Shown here: positions 1 through 7,363 of the stretch, one piece after another | Layout: the number at the start of each line of letters is the position of its first letter | How positions within the stretch are numbered: position 1 is the stretch's first letter | NCBI GenBank assembly: GCA_024235955.1 | Contig: JACKLJ010000003.1 | Coordinates: 395,201 to 459,200, forward strand | Length of the DNA: 64,000 nucleotides | Reading direction: 5' to 3' | Source: Burkholderiaceae bacterium | Lineage (GTDB): Bacteria > Pseudomonadota > Gammaproteobacteria > Burkholderiales > Burkholderiaceae_C | The notes under the pieces: model-generated | What the model saw: the letters and a program-made list of their open reading frames with translations, nothing else | Databases searched by the model: none | Told to the model about the DNA's origin: nothing | Program-made: the position numbers and the translations under genes

Positions 1-1131
1 GCCGGCGGTGTCGGGGTGGGTGTTGAGCCAGTCGACGCTCCGGCCCGGGTGCGTCAGGCTGGCCGGTGCGGCGGCGGAGGCACTGCTGGCCGCAGGTGCC
101 GCCGATGCCGGTGCGCCGGGGCTGTCGGTGCCCTTGCTGCGCGGGTCGCGGTCGATGGCCAGCAGCAGGTCGGCCATCGGCGCCGTGGGCAGATGGGCGG
201 CGTGCATCAGCTGCACGGCGTAACAGTCGGACTGGGTCTCGTGGCGGCGCTGGTAGGAAAGGCCGGTGAGCAGCGCCGAGCCGGACGAGATCAGCGAGCT
301 CACGTCGCCCAGTGCCAGCCCCAGGCCGGCCTGGAGCACGCCCTGTTCCACCAGCAGCCGCGTGGTGTGGCGGTACTCCACATGGCCGATCTCGTGCGCC
401 AGCACGCCCATCAGCGCGGTGTCGCCGGTGCCAGGCTCGCGCGCGGCACGCGCCACCATGGCGTCGGTCATCACGATGGTGCCGCCGGGCAGGGCGAAGG
501 CATTGGCCGGCATGCCGGAGCGGAACAGCAGTTTCAGTTCCGGCTGGTAGTGGCGATAGGGCGGCGGCTGCCGGCGCGCCTCGGCCGCGAGGCGGTCGAA
601 CTGCTGGCGCAGCTCTGCCTGGCGGGCGGGCGCCAGCTGGCTGGGCTTGACGTAGTTCTCGTCGATCTGCGCCAGCGCCTGGGTGCCCAGCGCCTGCTCC
701 CAGCGCATGGGCACCAGGCGCGTGAGCTGCGCCGCCGCCCAGGGCGTGCCCCAGCGGTAGAAGGCCGCCACCGCCACGGCGGCGACCACCAGCACGGCCA
801 GCAGCACCGTCAGGCGCGTCTGCATGCGCTCGGCCAGCGGCGGCTTGCGGCCGGCCAGCGCCAGCGCGGTCTGCCAGGCCGCGGGGTCGTCGATCTGCAG
901 GCTGCCGGCGCGGCCCAGGTCCACCATCACCGAGGGCGGCGCGCGCCCGGCGCTCCAGCGTTCCGGCCAGCCGACGTCGCCGTGGCGGAAGGCCAGATGT
1001 TCGCACCGGCCGTCGAGGGCCTGCAGTCGCAGCTCGGGCCCGCGCGGGCTGGGCCACAGCTGCAGCGCCACCGGCCGGGCGCGGGAGCTGCGGCCGTCGA
1101 ACCAGCGGGCCTGCAGCGAGGCCGGGCCCAC
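1..1131 (-). CDS. M48 family metalloprotease, C-terminus cut by window edge
   Basis: A membrane-anchored zinc peptidase of the M48 (HtpX/BepA-like) family, probably acting on misfolded envelope proteins. The zinc motif HEIGH lies in the sequence GVLAHEIGHVE, and the third-ligand motif ExxxD appears as ETQSD further on. An N-terminal soluble stretch of about 100 residues precedes one membrane segment (VLLAVLVVAAVAVAAFYRW). The gene runs off the left edge, so its C-terminus is missing. The start is taken as GTG at 1131, 20 bp after the stop of the upstream YjgN gene; an upstream TTG at 1158 is the only other option because a TGA precedes it. Pairing with a YjgN-type protein is common in Burkholderiales and suggests one transcript. 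Confidence 0.85.
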   Translation of the reverse strand, partial: MGPASLQARWFDGRSSRARPVALQLWPSPRGPELRLQALDGRCEHLAFRHGDVGWPERWSAGRAPPSVMVDLGRAGSLQIDDPAAWQTALALAGRKPPLAERMQTRLTVLLAVLVVAAVAVAAFYRWGTPWAAAQLTRLVPMRWEQALGTQALAQIDENYVKPSQLAPARQAELRQQFDRLAAEARRQPPPYRHYQPELKLLFRSGMPANAFALPGGTIVMTDAMVARAAREPGTGDTALMGVLAHEIGHVEYRHTTRLLVEQGVLQAGLGLALGDVSSLISSGSALLTGLSYQRRHETQSDCYAVQLMHAAHLPTAPMADLLLAIDRDPRSKGTDSPGAPASAAPAASSASAAAPASLTHPGRSVDWLNTHPDTAG

Positions 1132-1150
1132 CGGGGCAGGGGCGGGCCGG

Positions 1151-2407
1151 CTAGCCAATCAGATCCAGCCCCAGCGCGTCGGCGGCGGCGTCGCCGAAGG
1201 CGCCTTGCTGTTCCACCAGCTGGCCAGCCAGCTGGTCGGTGCCACCCTTGATCCACAGCGTGACCGAGCCCACCTTGGCGGCGTACTCAGTGGCCACGGC
1301 AAAGGGCCGGTAGAAGCCCAGCGTCAGCAGCGTGAGCAGGGCGTTCCTGACCCGCAGCCATACATAGGCACCGGTGCGCAGATCGGTCTTGCTGCGGGCG
1401 ATGTGGCTGAAGCCGACGTTGTTCCACACCAGCTGGAACATGCGGGCCTCGCGGTAGGCGCGCGCCGGCAGGCTGGCCAGCACGGCTGTCAGCACCACGC
1501 CGATGCCGACCACCAGCACCGCCAGAACGGCACCGATCGGGCCTTCGATGCGGCCCCAACCGCGTCCCACCAGCGCCGAGCCGGCGGCCAGCGCGAGCCC
1601 GATGGCCAGCAGGCACAGCAGGAACATGCCCACGGTGGCCAGCCAGACCCGCACGAAATCGCCGTACACCGGCTTCCAGCGTCCCGCCTGGCCGCCGATG
1701 CGCGCCCGCGCCACCAGCAGGCGGCGGTAGTTGTATTCGAGGCGGATCACGCACAGCAGCGTGAGCACCAGCGCGACCGCGCCCATGGCCACCACCGGCC
1801 AGATCAGCTCCGGCGCCTTCGGGGCGAAAGCGGGCGCATCCTTGGCAGCCGGAGCGGCGCTTCCCATCATCGGATCGATGAGGATGAAGGCCGCGGTCCA
1901 TACCGCTGCGATGGCGAACACCGGCCAGCTGGCCAGATAGACCTCCTTCCAGCTCGCAGTGAAAGCCAGCCGCACGCCGCGCCAGCGCGTGGACGCCAGC
2001 CGGAAGCGCATGGCGCTGCCCCACAGCCAGGGCAGCAGCAGGGCGAAGCCGAAGAACAGCAGGGACGAGGCCGTGTCCTGCCCGGTGCGCACCGCGATCT
2101 CATAGGCCACGTACAGACCGGCGAAGGCCAGGAAGCCGAACACCATCTTGCGCTGCTTGCCGATGAACTCCAGCGGGCTGTCGGCCACGAAGGTGTGGCT
2201 GTAGAAGTACTGGGCCTTGCGCCGGCGCGCGAAGGGGGTGTACAGGCCCAGCGTGACCACGTTGAGCAGCACGTTGACGATCCAGACGCGGAAGTACTCG
2301 CCGCCGGAACCGGTGAATTCCACCGTGTGCCGCTCGATTTTCTGGCGGGGCGCCACCGGCGCGGCAGCGAGCCGTACCGGCTGGGGAGGATGGGGTGCAG
2401 GGTTCAC
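1151..2407 (-). CDS. YjgN/DUF898 family inner-membrane protein
   Basis: A 418-residue polytopic inner-membrane protein of the YjgN (DUF898) family, whose molecular function is unknown. Two related blocks are visible, one near residues 35-70 (EYFRVWIVNVLLNVVTLGLY, then a basic loop) and one near 345-380 (AYVWLRVRNALLTLLTLGFY), which is the internal repeat typical of this family. Several hydrophobic segments lie between them. The N-terminus is Pro/Ala-rich and cytosolic in appearance. It is followed 20 bp later by the M48 protease on the same strand. The pairing suggests the protease and YjgN act together at the membrane, but that is inference. Confidence 0.85.
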   Translation of the reverse strand: MNPAPHPPQPVRLAAAPVAPRQKIERHTVEFTGSGGEYFRVWIVNVLLNVVTLGLYTPFARRRKAQYFYSHTFVADSPLEFIGKQRKMVFGFLAFAGLYVAYEIAVRTGQDTASSLLFFGFALLLPWLWGSAMRFRLASTRWRGVRLAFTASWKEVYLASWPVFAIAAVWTAAFILIDPMMGSAAPAAKDAPAFAPKAPELIWPVVAMGAVALVLTLLCVIRLEYNYRRLLVARARIGGQAGRWKPVYGDFVRVWLATVGMFLLCLLAIGLALAAGSALVGRGWGRIEGPIGAVLAVLVVGIGVVLTAVLASLPARAYREARMFQLVWNNVGFSHIARSKTDLRTGAYVWLRVRNALLTLLTLGFYRPFAVATEYAAKVGSVTLWIKGGTDQLAGQLVEQQGAFGDAAADALGLDLIG

Positions 2408-2518
2408 GTGCCAAAGTGTAATGAAAGGTTGCAGCGCCCAGCCGGCCAGCCGTGCGCGGCTGGCCGCGCCGTGTGCATCACGTCACGCCCGCACCGCCCG
2501 GCGGGTGGGTGGTGCAGT

Positions 2519-3631
2519 TCAATGGCGGGAATGCGCCACCAGCCAGCGGGCGATCTTCGGCCAGTGCTCGCGCAGCGTGCGCGCGCCCATGAACAGGCCA
2601 ATGTGGCCGCCGGGCACGGTCTGCTCGACGATCTTTTCGGGCGGGGTGCCGAGCAGGCCGCGCGCCGCCAGCACCTGCTCGGGGGTGGTGATGTCGTCCG
2701 CCGCACCGGCCAGCAGGTAGGCCGGGCAGGTGATGCTGCGCAGGCTCAGCGTGCGGCCGAGGCCGACGAAGCGCCCGTGGGCCAGGTCGTTGTTCTTGAA
2801 GAGGTGCTCGATGGCCTGCAGGTACCAGCGGCCGGGCAGGTCGATCGGGTTCTCGTACCAGCGCTCGAACACCTCGCGCTTGGCCACGTAGGCCGGGTCG
2901 TCGATGTGCTCGTACAGGTCCAGGTGCTCCTTGAAGTAGTGCTCGTCCGGGTGCATGCCCTTCCAGCCCTGCAGCATGAAGCGGCCGCGCATCAGCCCGC
3001 CGCCGGCCTGCACCAGGTCTTCGTAGAAAGACAGTGGCGTGGCGTGCGCCATGCGCTTGATGGGGCCGTCGCCTGCGTCGGTGTCGACCGGCGTGCCCGC
3101 CAGCACCAGCGCGTTCACCTTTTCCGGAAAGCGCGCCGCCAGCATGGCCGACAGCCAGCCGCCCTGGCAAAGGCCGACCAGGTTGACGCGTCCGCCCAGG
3201 TCGTCCACCGCCACCAGCAGATCGGCCACGTAGTTGTCGATGTCCAGGTCCTTCATGTCGGGTGTGGCGCTCTTCCAGTCGGTCAGCGCCACGTGGCCGA
3301 TGCCGTGATCCAGCAGCGTCTGCACCAGGCTCTGGCCGGGGGCGAAGTCGGCGATGGTGGCGGTGTGGCCGGCATGCGGCGCGTCGACCAGCGTCGGCAC
3401 GCCGGCGGCGCCGGGCTTGCCGTAGTCGCGCAGCGTCATGCTGCGCAGCTCCATGCGCACCCGGTTGGGCGTGGCCAGCACCGGCTTCAGGCCGCCGTGC
3501 AGCTTCAGGTCTTCGGCGACGAACTTGAGGTTGCGGGCGACCAGCTCCGCGCCTTCGGACATCAGCTGGGTGGCCAGCTGCATCGGCCAGAACGCCGGCA
3601 CGGCAGAGGGGATCTTGGTGGGCTGGGTCAT
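2519..3631 (-). CDS. PHA synthase-like alpha/beta hydrolase
   Basis: A 370-residue alpha/beta-fold protein resembling class III polyhydroxyalkanoate synthases. The nucleophile elbow reads GLCQGG, a G-x-C-x-G lipase box with a cysteine (C155) rather than serine, which is the PhaC signature. A late Asp (AGAADDITTPEQ) and His (VPGGHIGLF) complete a plausible triad. It is shorter than a true class I PhaC (about 560-600 residues) and lacks the N-terminal domain, so it may be a PHA synthase paralogue, a depolymerase or another thioester-using acyltransferase. No phasin or phaAB genes are adjacent. The start ATG at 3631 gives an N-terminus with no signal peptide, so the protein is cytosolic. Confidence 0.75.
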   Translation of the reverse strand: MTQPTKIPSAVPAFWPMQLATQLMSEGAELVARNLKFVAEDLKLHGGLKPVLATPNRVRMELRSMTLRDYGKPGAAGVPTLVDAPHAGHTATIADFAPGQSLVQTLLDHGIGHVALTDWKSATPDMKDLDIDNYVADLLVAVDDLGGRVNLVGLCQGGWLSAMLAARFPEKVNALVLAGTPVDTDAGDGPIKRMAHATPLSFYEDLVQAGGGLMRGRFMLQGWKGMHPDEHYFKEHLDLYEHIDDPAYVAKREVFERWYENPIDLPGRWYLQAIEHLFKNNDLAHGRFVGLGRTLSLRSITCPAYLLAGAADDITTPEQVLAARGLLGTPPEKIVEQTVPGGHIGLFMGARTLREHWPKIARWLVAHSRH

Positions 3632-3743
3632 GGGGAAGGCTCGGTCGATGAAACACCGCGCTTGTCACGCAGGCCGTGCGCTGCAGGTCAACCGAGTATG
3701 CGCCGATCGCCGTTGGAGCGCCGGTGCCGTGCGGCGCGCCCGC

Positions 3744-5387
3744 TTACTGCAGCGCCCGCAGCCGCTCCACGTGCGCCAGCATGGAGCGCTTGGCCAGCGG
3801 CCAGACGCGCTCGGGCACGTCGTCGTAGGCCAGCGCCACCCAGTCGTCCATGCTGCCTTCGGGCCTGGCCTGCATGGCGGCCAGGATCTTGGCTTCGCGC
3901 GCCAGCCGGTGCGCCTTCAGCCGGGCGATCTGGCCGGCGGCGTCGCCCAGCACGTAGCCGTGCGCGGGCAGGATGAAGCGCAGGTCTTCCCCGGCGCACA
4001 GGTGCGCCAGCCGGTCCAGCGAATCGAGATAGGCGGTCATGTCGCCGTCGGGCGGATCGACCACGGTGGTGCTGCCGTTGAGGATGTGGTCGCCGGAGAA
4101 CAGCAGGCCGTCTTCCTCCAGCACCAGGCAGAGGTGGTTGGCGGCGTGGCCGGGCGTGTGCACGGCCCGCAGGGTGTGGGTGATTTCGTGTCCTGGCCGG
4201 CTTGAATGCAGTGCAACCAGCTCATTGTTTTGTAGCGGCAGGTCGGGCGTGAACGCGCTCGCCGCCCGCGCCGTGGGGGCCGAGGGCAGGCCCAGGATGG
4301 GCGGTTTCGGATCGGCGCACATGGCCTGCAGGGGCTTCGCGCCGGGTGAATGGTCGGGGTGCGAGTGGGTGCAGACGATGGCCTTGATCTGCCCGCCGGC
4401 GGCGCGCCACAGGCGCTCCAGGTGCTCGGCGTCCGCCGGGCCGGGGTCGATGGCCACGTAGCCCGTGTCCGGGTCGCCCACCAGGTAGCTGTTGGTGCCG
4501 GGACCGGTCATGAAGCCGGCGTTGGGCGCGGTGAGGCGCTGCACGTTCTTCAGCAGCGCCACCGGCGCTTCGCTCTGCCAGTCGAGCGCGTGCAGCATCT
4601 GGCCGTCGGGGCAGACCAGTTCCAGCTCGCCGTAGGGCTGCTCGTGCTCCATGTAGCGGGCCTCGTGGCCGGCCAGCAGGCCGGCGCGCGGGCAGCTGGT
4701 CCAGAGCGGCTCGTCGGTGCGTGCGCAGTCCGCCAGAACAGCTTCGACGTTGGCGTATTGCAGCAGGCGTTCCAGCGTGCGGATGGTCGGGAAGATGATG
4801 AAGAAGTGTCCTTCCTTGTGGCGCGCCAGGGCGTCGGCTGGGCGCACCCACACGGGCTCGAACTGCTCGGCCTCGTCGGCCACCGGGGTCTGGCCCTCGG
4901 GCATGCGGGCGACCAGGAAGGGCACGTCGAAGCGGCGCGGCAGGTCGCGGTCGGTGATCCATTGGGCCAGCACGAACACGTCGGCTGCCGCCAGCCAGAG
5001 GCCGCGCGCGGCGGCCTGCGGCAGAAACGGCGCTTTGCGATCCAGCGCCGCCACGTCCTTGGCGGTGGCAGGTGCGCCATCGGGTCGCACGGCCAGCAGC
5101 ACACCCAACTCCTCGAAGCTCTCGCGGATGGCGGCGATGGCCTGCGTCAGGTGCAGGTCGCTTTGCGTGGGGCGGCGCGTGGCCTGACCATGAGCCTGCG
5201 CATCCGCCGCGTCGATGCCGCCGCCAGGAAACACGTAGGCGCCGGGCGCGAAACTGGCGGTGAGCGAGCGGCGCGTCATCAGCACCTCCACGCCCTGCGG
5301 CGAGTCGCGCAGCAGCAGGACGGTGGCGGCGGGGCGGACCGGCGCGGGCTCGCGCTGGGGATGGATCAGCTGGCTGGGGCGGGGCAT
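3744..5387 (-). CDS. Nudix hydrolase - metallo-beta-lactamase fusion
   Basis: A 547-residue two-domain enzyme. The N-terminal half (about 15-250) carries a Nudix core, with an FPGGGID strand and the helix RESFEELGV matching the REUxEExGU box; the spacing between them is long, as in NUDT19-like CoA diphosphatases. The C-terminal half (about 265-547) is an MBL-fold hydrolase with the metal motif THSHPDHSPG (HxHxDH), preceded by TGPGTNSYLVG, a signature seen in LACTB2-like proteins. The start is placed at ATG 5387 (MPRPSQLIHP); a longer in-frame reading to 5441 lacks a better context. Substrates are unknown; family precedent suggests a nucleotide-linked thioester or phosphodiester. It stands alone, downstream of the IPTL-CTERM gene on the same strand. 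Confidence 0.8.
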   Translation of the reverse strand: MPRPSQLIHPQREPAPVRPAATVLLLRDSPQGVEVLMTRRSLTASFAPGAYVFPGGGIDAADAQAHGQATRRPTQSDLHLTQAIAAIRESFEELGVLLAVRPDGAPATAKDVAALDRKAPFLPQAAARGLWLAAADVFVLAQWITDRDLPRRFDVPFLVARMPEGQTPVADEAEQFEPVWVRPADALARHKEGHFFIIFPTIRTLERLLQYANVEAVLADCARTDEPLWTSCPRAGLLAGHEARYMEHEQPYGELELVCPDGQMLHALDWQSEAPVALLKNVQRLTAPNAGFMTGPGTNSYLVGDPDTGYVAIDPGPADAEHLERLWRAAGGQIKAIVCTHSHPDHSPGAKPLQAMCADPKPPILGLPSAPTARAASAFTPDLPLQNNELVALHSSRPGHEITHTLRAVHTPGHAANHLCLVLEEDGLLFSGDHILNGSTTVVDPPDGDMTAYLDSLDRLAHLCAGEDLRFILPAHGYVLGDAAGQIARLKAHRLAREAKILAAMQARPEGSMDDWVALAYDDVPERVWPLAKRSMLAHVERLRALQ

Positions 5388-5455
5388 GGGGCCATTATGG
5401 GCCGCCATGCGCTGCCGCCGAACGGCGTCAGGACACGCCACCAGCCTGAAGGAAG

Positions 5456-5480
5456 CCCGCCAACGAGGTTCGTCGGCGGG
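5456..5480 (-). terminator. Strong hairpin, candidate terminator of the IPTL-CTERM gene
   Basis: Arms CCCGCCAACGA and TCGTCGGCGGG pair over 10 of 11 positions around a 3-nt loop, 9 bp after the stop of the upstream minus-strand gene. On the minus strand it is followed by CTTCCTT, a poor U-tract, so it may stop transcription weakly or only protect the 3' end. Confidence 0.5.
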
Positions 5481-5488
5481 TCAAGGGC

Positions 5489-6154
5489 TTAGCGTTCGCG
5501 CCGACGCGAAAAGCCCACTGCAACCAAGCCCAAAACGCCGCTCAAGAGGATCAATGCCCACTGGGAAAGGGTCGGGACCGGAGCAATCGCCCCTGGCGCT
5601 GGTGGAGCCGTTACCGCGCTGCCTGTCACGGTGATCGCAAAGTTGGCGCCGCCATTCAACGCCCACGGACCCGCTGGGGGGGTTGTGGCATCGTCGGTGT
5701 GGGTCAGCGGGCTGGACGTCGGGGCAGTGCCGAAGTTCCAGGCAATATCGCAATTGCCGGTGCCATTCGTTGACGCAACAATCCAGTAGCGAGTCGAGGC
5801 GCTGAGTGCTACTGGCGTGGTCGGCGTCAGCGTTACCGGGGCCGCCCCGCCGGTACCAAGTGTGGCAGTTCCCAAAGCAGCCACGGGAGAACCAGGCAAA
5901 CCACTTGCGTCGCTGTACAGCGACACCACGAGATTGGACGCGCTGAAACTCGTCACATTGAGGGTGACGCTGGAAATCTGGTAGGTGGGACTGGCCGGCG
6001 TGGTGACCTCGGTTGCAGCGTTTTGCCCTGTGGGGGAAAGACACGACGAACCCGTGGACGGGCTTGATTGATACAGCGTCGTCTGGGCTTGAACTGCTCC
6101 GGTGCCAAGAAGCGCCAGCAACAAACCGCAAAACAAGGAGCGAACGGAACGCAT
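5489..6154 (-). CDS. Secreted protein with IPTL-CTERM sorting signal
   Basis: A 221-residue exported protein of unknown function. Residues 1-24 form a signal peptide ending in VQAQ. The body is rich in Thr, Ser and Ala and beta-strand-like. The C-terminus carries an IPTL-CTERM signal: PVPTLSQWALILL, a hydrophobic helix, then the basic tail SRRRER. In known systems such proteins are processed by an exosortase (XrtH type) and attached at the cell surface; no exosortase is in this window. The start is placed at ATG 6154 because GGGAG sits 8-12 bp upstream; an in-frame GTG at 6181 has no such site and would bury the signal peptide. The gene is monocistronic and followed by a hairpin. Confidence 0.85.
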   Translation of the reverse strand: MRSVRSLFCGLLLALLGTGAVQAQTTLYQSSPSTGSSCLSPTGQNAATEVTTPASPTYQISSVTLNVTSFSASNLVVSLYSDASGLPGSPVAALGTATLGTGGAAPVTLTPTTPVALSASTRYWIVASTNGTGNCDIAWNFGTAPTSSPLTHTDDATTPPAGPWALNGGANFAITVTGSAVTAPPAPGAIAPVPTLSQWALILLSGVLGLVAVGFSRRRER

Positions 6155-6475
6155 GAGGTTCTCCCGTAAAACACGCTTCACACAAAGTGTGTGATATTGA
6201 AAAAAATTATATGGCCGCCATCGCCTTGACGGGCATCAAAGGCGTTGTTTGCAAGCGACGTTGAACTCCCGGCCAGGGGATGGACGCCATCGTCTGAATA
6301 GGGTAGCGGCTTCCGCAATGAAGTTGCTGCAAAGTGTCTCGTTGGATCCAAGGCTGTTCGTATGAGCCAATTGGGAGAGTTCCCGATTTGCTTCGCAGGC
6401 TCGGTTTGCGAGATATGGGCCGTGCAGCGTACGGCAGAGTAGGATTCAAAGCCAGCCCTATTTGAACGCCTCCCC
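6155..6475. other. AT-richer intergenic region
   Basis: About 320 bp between two divergent genes, visibly lower in GC than its surroundings. It should hold the promoter of the IPTL-CTERM gene; a short dyad (CACAC-AAA-GTGTG, about 6180-6192) lies just upstream of that gene's start. Short open frames here show no recognisable protein. The lower GC next to a transposase suggests imported or decayed sequence. Confidence 0.5.
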
Positions 6476-7180
6476 TTGGCCCGCCAACCCCGCCTCACCG
6501 TTCCGGGTTATCCCCACCACGTGATTCAGCGCGGCAACAACCGCCAGGCCATCTTTCTGGATGACGAGGACCGTCGGCGCTGGCTGGAACTGCTGCGCGA
6601 ACAGGCCGCCATCCATGGTGTGGCCGTCCATGCCTACGTGCTGATGGGCAACCACGTGCACCTGCTGCTGACGCCGGAGACGCAGGATGGCCTGCCGCGC
6701 ATGATGCAGGCGATCGGGCGGCTCTACGTGCGGGGCTTCAACCAGCGCCACGGACGGACCGGCACGCTGTGGGAGGGGCGCTACCGCAGCACGCTGATCG
6801 AGGCCGAGCGCTACCTGCTGGCCTGCATGGCGTACATCGACCTCAACCCGGTGCGTGCCGGCATAGTGACGGCGCCGGCGGATTTTCCCTGGTCCAGCCA
6901 TGCGCACTACGTGGGTCTGCGCCAGGAAGCGTGGCTTTCACCTCATGCCCTGTACTGGGCCATGGGCAATACACCGTTTGCCCGTGAGCAGGCCTACGCC
7001 AAACTGGTGCAGGGTGCGCCCGGCAGCCGACCTCAGGCAGAACTGGCCAAAGCCGTGCACAGCCGCAGTGCACTGGGTAACAGCGCGTTCATCGCCGACC
7101 TCGAAGAAGTCGCCAGGCGCCCAGTGGCGGCGCGGCGGCCTGGGCGGCCGCGACGCACTGTTTCCAGTACTGATGCCTGA
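6476..7180 (+). CDS. REP-associated tyrosine transposase (RAYT, Y1_Tnp family)
   Basis: A 234-residue single-copy transposase-like nuclease of the IS200/IS605 Y1 family. It shows the N-terminal PGYPHHVIQRGNNRQ motif, the HUH metal motif in GNHVHLLL, and the helix YIDLNPVRAGIV that follows the catalytic-tyrosine region. RAYTs are domesticated nucleases that process REP palindromes; they do not usually carry terminal inverted repeats. The start is TTG at 6476 (LARQPRLTVPGYPHH); no ATG lies upstream in frame near this site. I could not find a clear GTAG-type REP pair flanking it. An AT-rich stretch ending in TCTGACCCCGATTT follows at about 7270-7284, a tail I have seen beside similar genes. Confidence 0.85.
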   Translation: MARQPRLTVPGYPHHVIQRGNNRQAIFLDDEDRRRWLELLREQAAIHGVAVHAYVLMGNHVHLLLTPETQDGLPRMMQAIGRLYVRGFNQRHGRTGTLWEGRYRSTLIEAERYLLACMAYIDLNPVRAGIVTAPADFPWSSHAHYVGLRQEAWLSPHALYWAMGNTPFAREQAYAKLVQGAPGSRPQAELAKAVHSRSALGNSAFIADLEEVARRPVAARRPGRPRRTVSSTDA

Positions 7181-7290
7181 TTAAGGCGCATCCATCATCG
7201 GCACTCTGCTATCGATTTGATGCGTCCCTATTTAATTAATGGCTTTTAGATGGTTCAATTAAATTGTGATCTGACCCCGATTTAAAGTGC

Positions 7291-7319
7291 TTGGCACGGA
7301 TGCTGCAGTGCACTATGCT
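7291..7319 (+). promoter_or_regulatory. Candidate gltB promoter, sigma54-like overlapping sigma70-like
   Basis: TTGGCACGGATGCTGCA at 7291-7307 matches the sigma54 consensus TGGCACG-N4-TTGCA with one mismatch and has exact GG-N10-GC spacing (GG 7293-7294, GC 7305-7306). The same bases read as sigma70 with -35 TTGGCA (7291-7296), a 17-bp spacer and -10 TATGCT (7314-7319). Transcription would start near 7318-7326, about 40 nt before the gltB ATG. Which factor is used cannot be settled by reading. No obvious NtrC dyad was found upstream. Confidence 0.5.
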
Positions 7320-7363
7320 CGCCGGTCCAACGGAATTTTCCAGAAAACGAGCAGGAGTGCGCC

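Noticed and set aside
16..1251. Long plus-strand open frame over the first 1.2 kb
   Set aside because: It is the complement of the M48 and YjgN genes, rich in Arg, Gly and His, with no domain. The minus strand shows HEIGH and other real motifs.
824..3976. Very long plus-strand frame (over 1000 codons)
   Set aside because: It crosses several real minus-strand genes and their gaps. High GC keeps such antisense frames open.
6178..6498. Minus-strand 106-codon frame before the RAYT gene
   Set aside because: No signature, no ribosome site, and lower-GC sequence gives ordinary chance frames. Kept only as part of the intergenic entry.
6476..7290. A REP/BIME array around the RAYT
   Set aside because: No pair of GTAG- or GTTG-headed palindromes was found; only AT-rich sequence and a short CTGACCCCGATTT motif.
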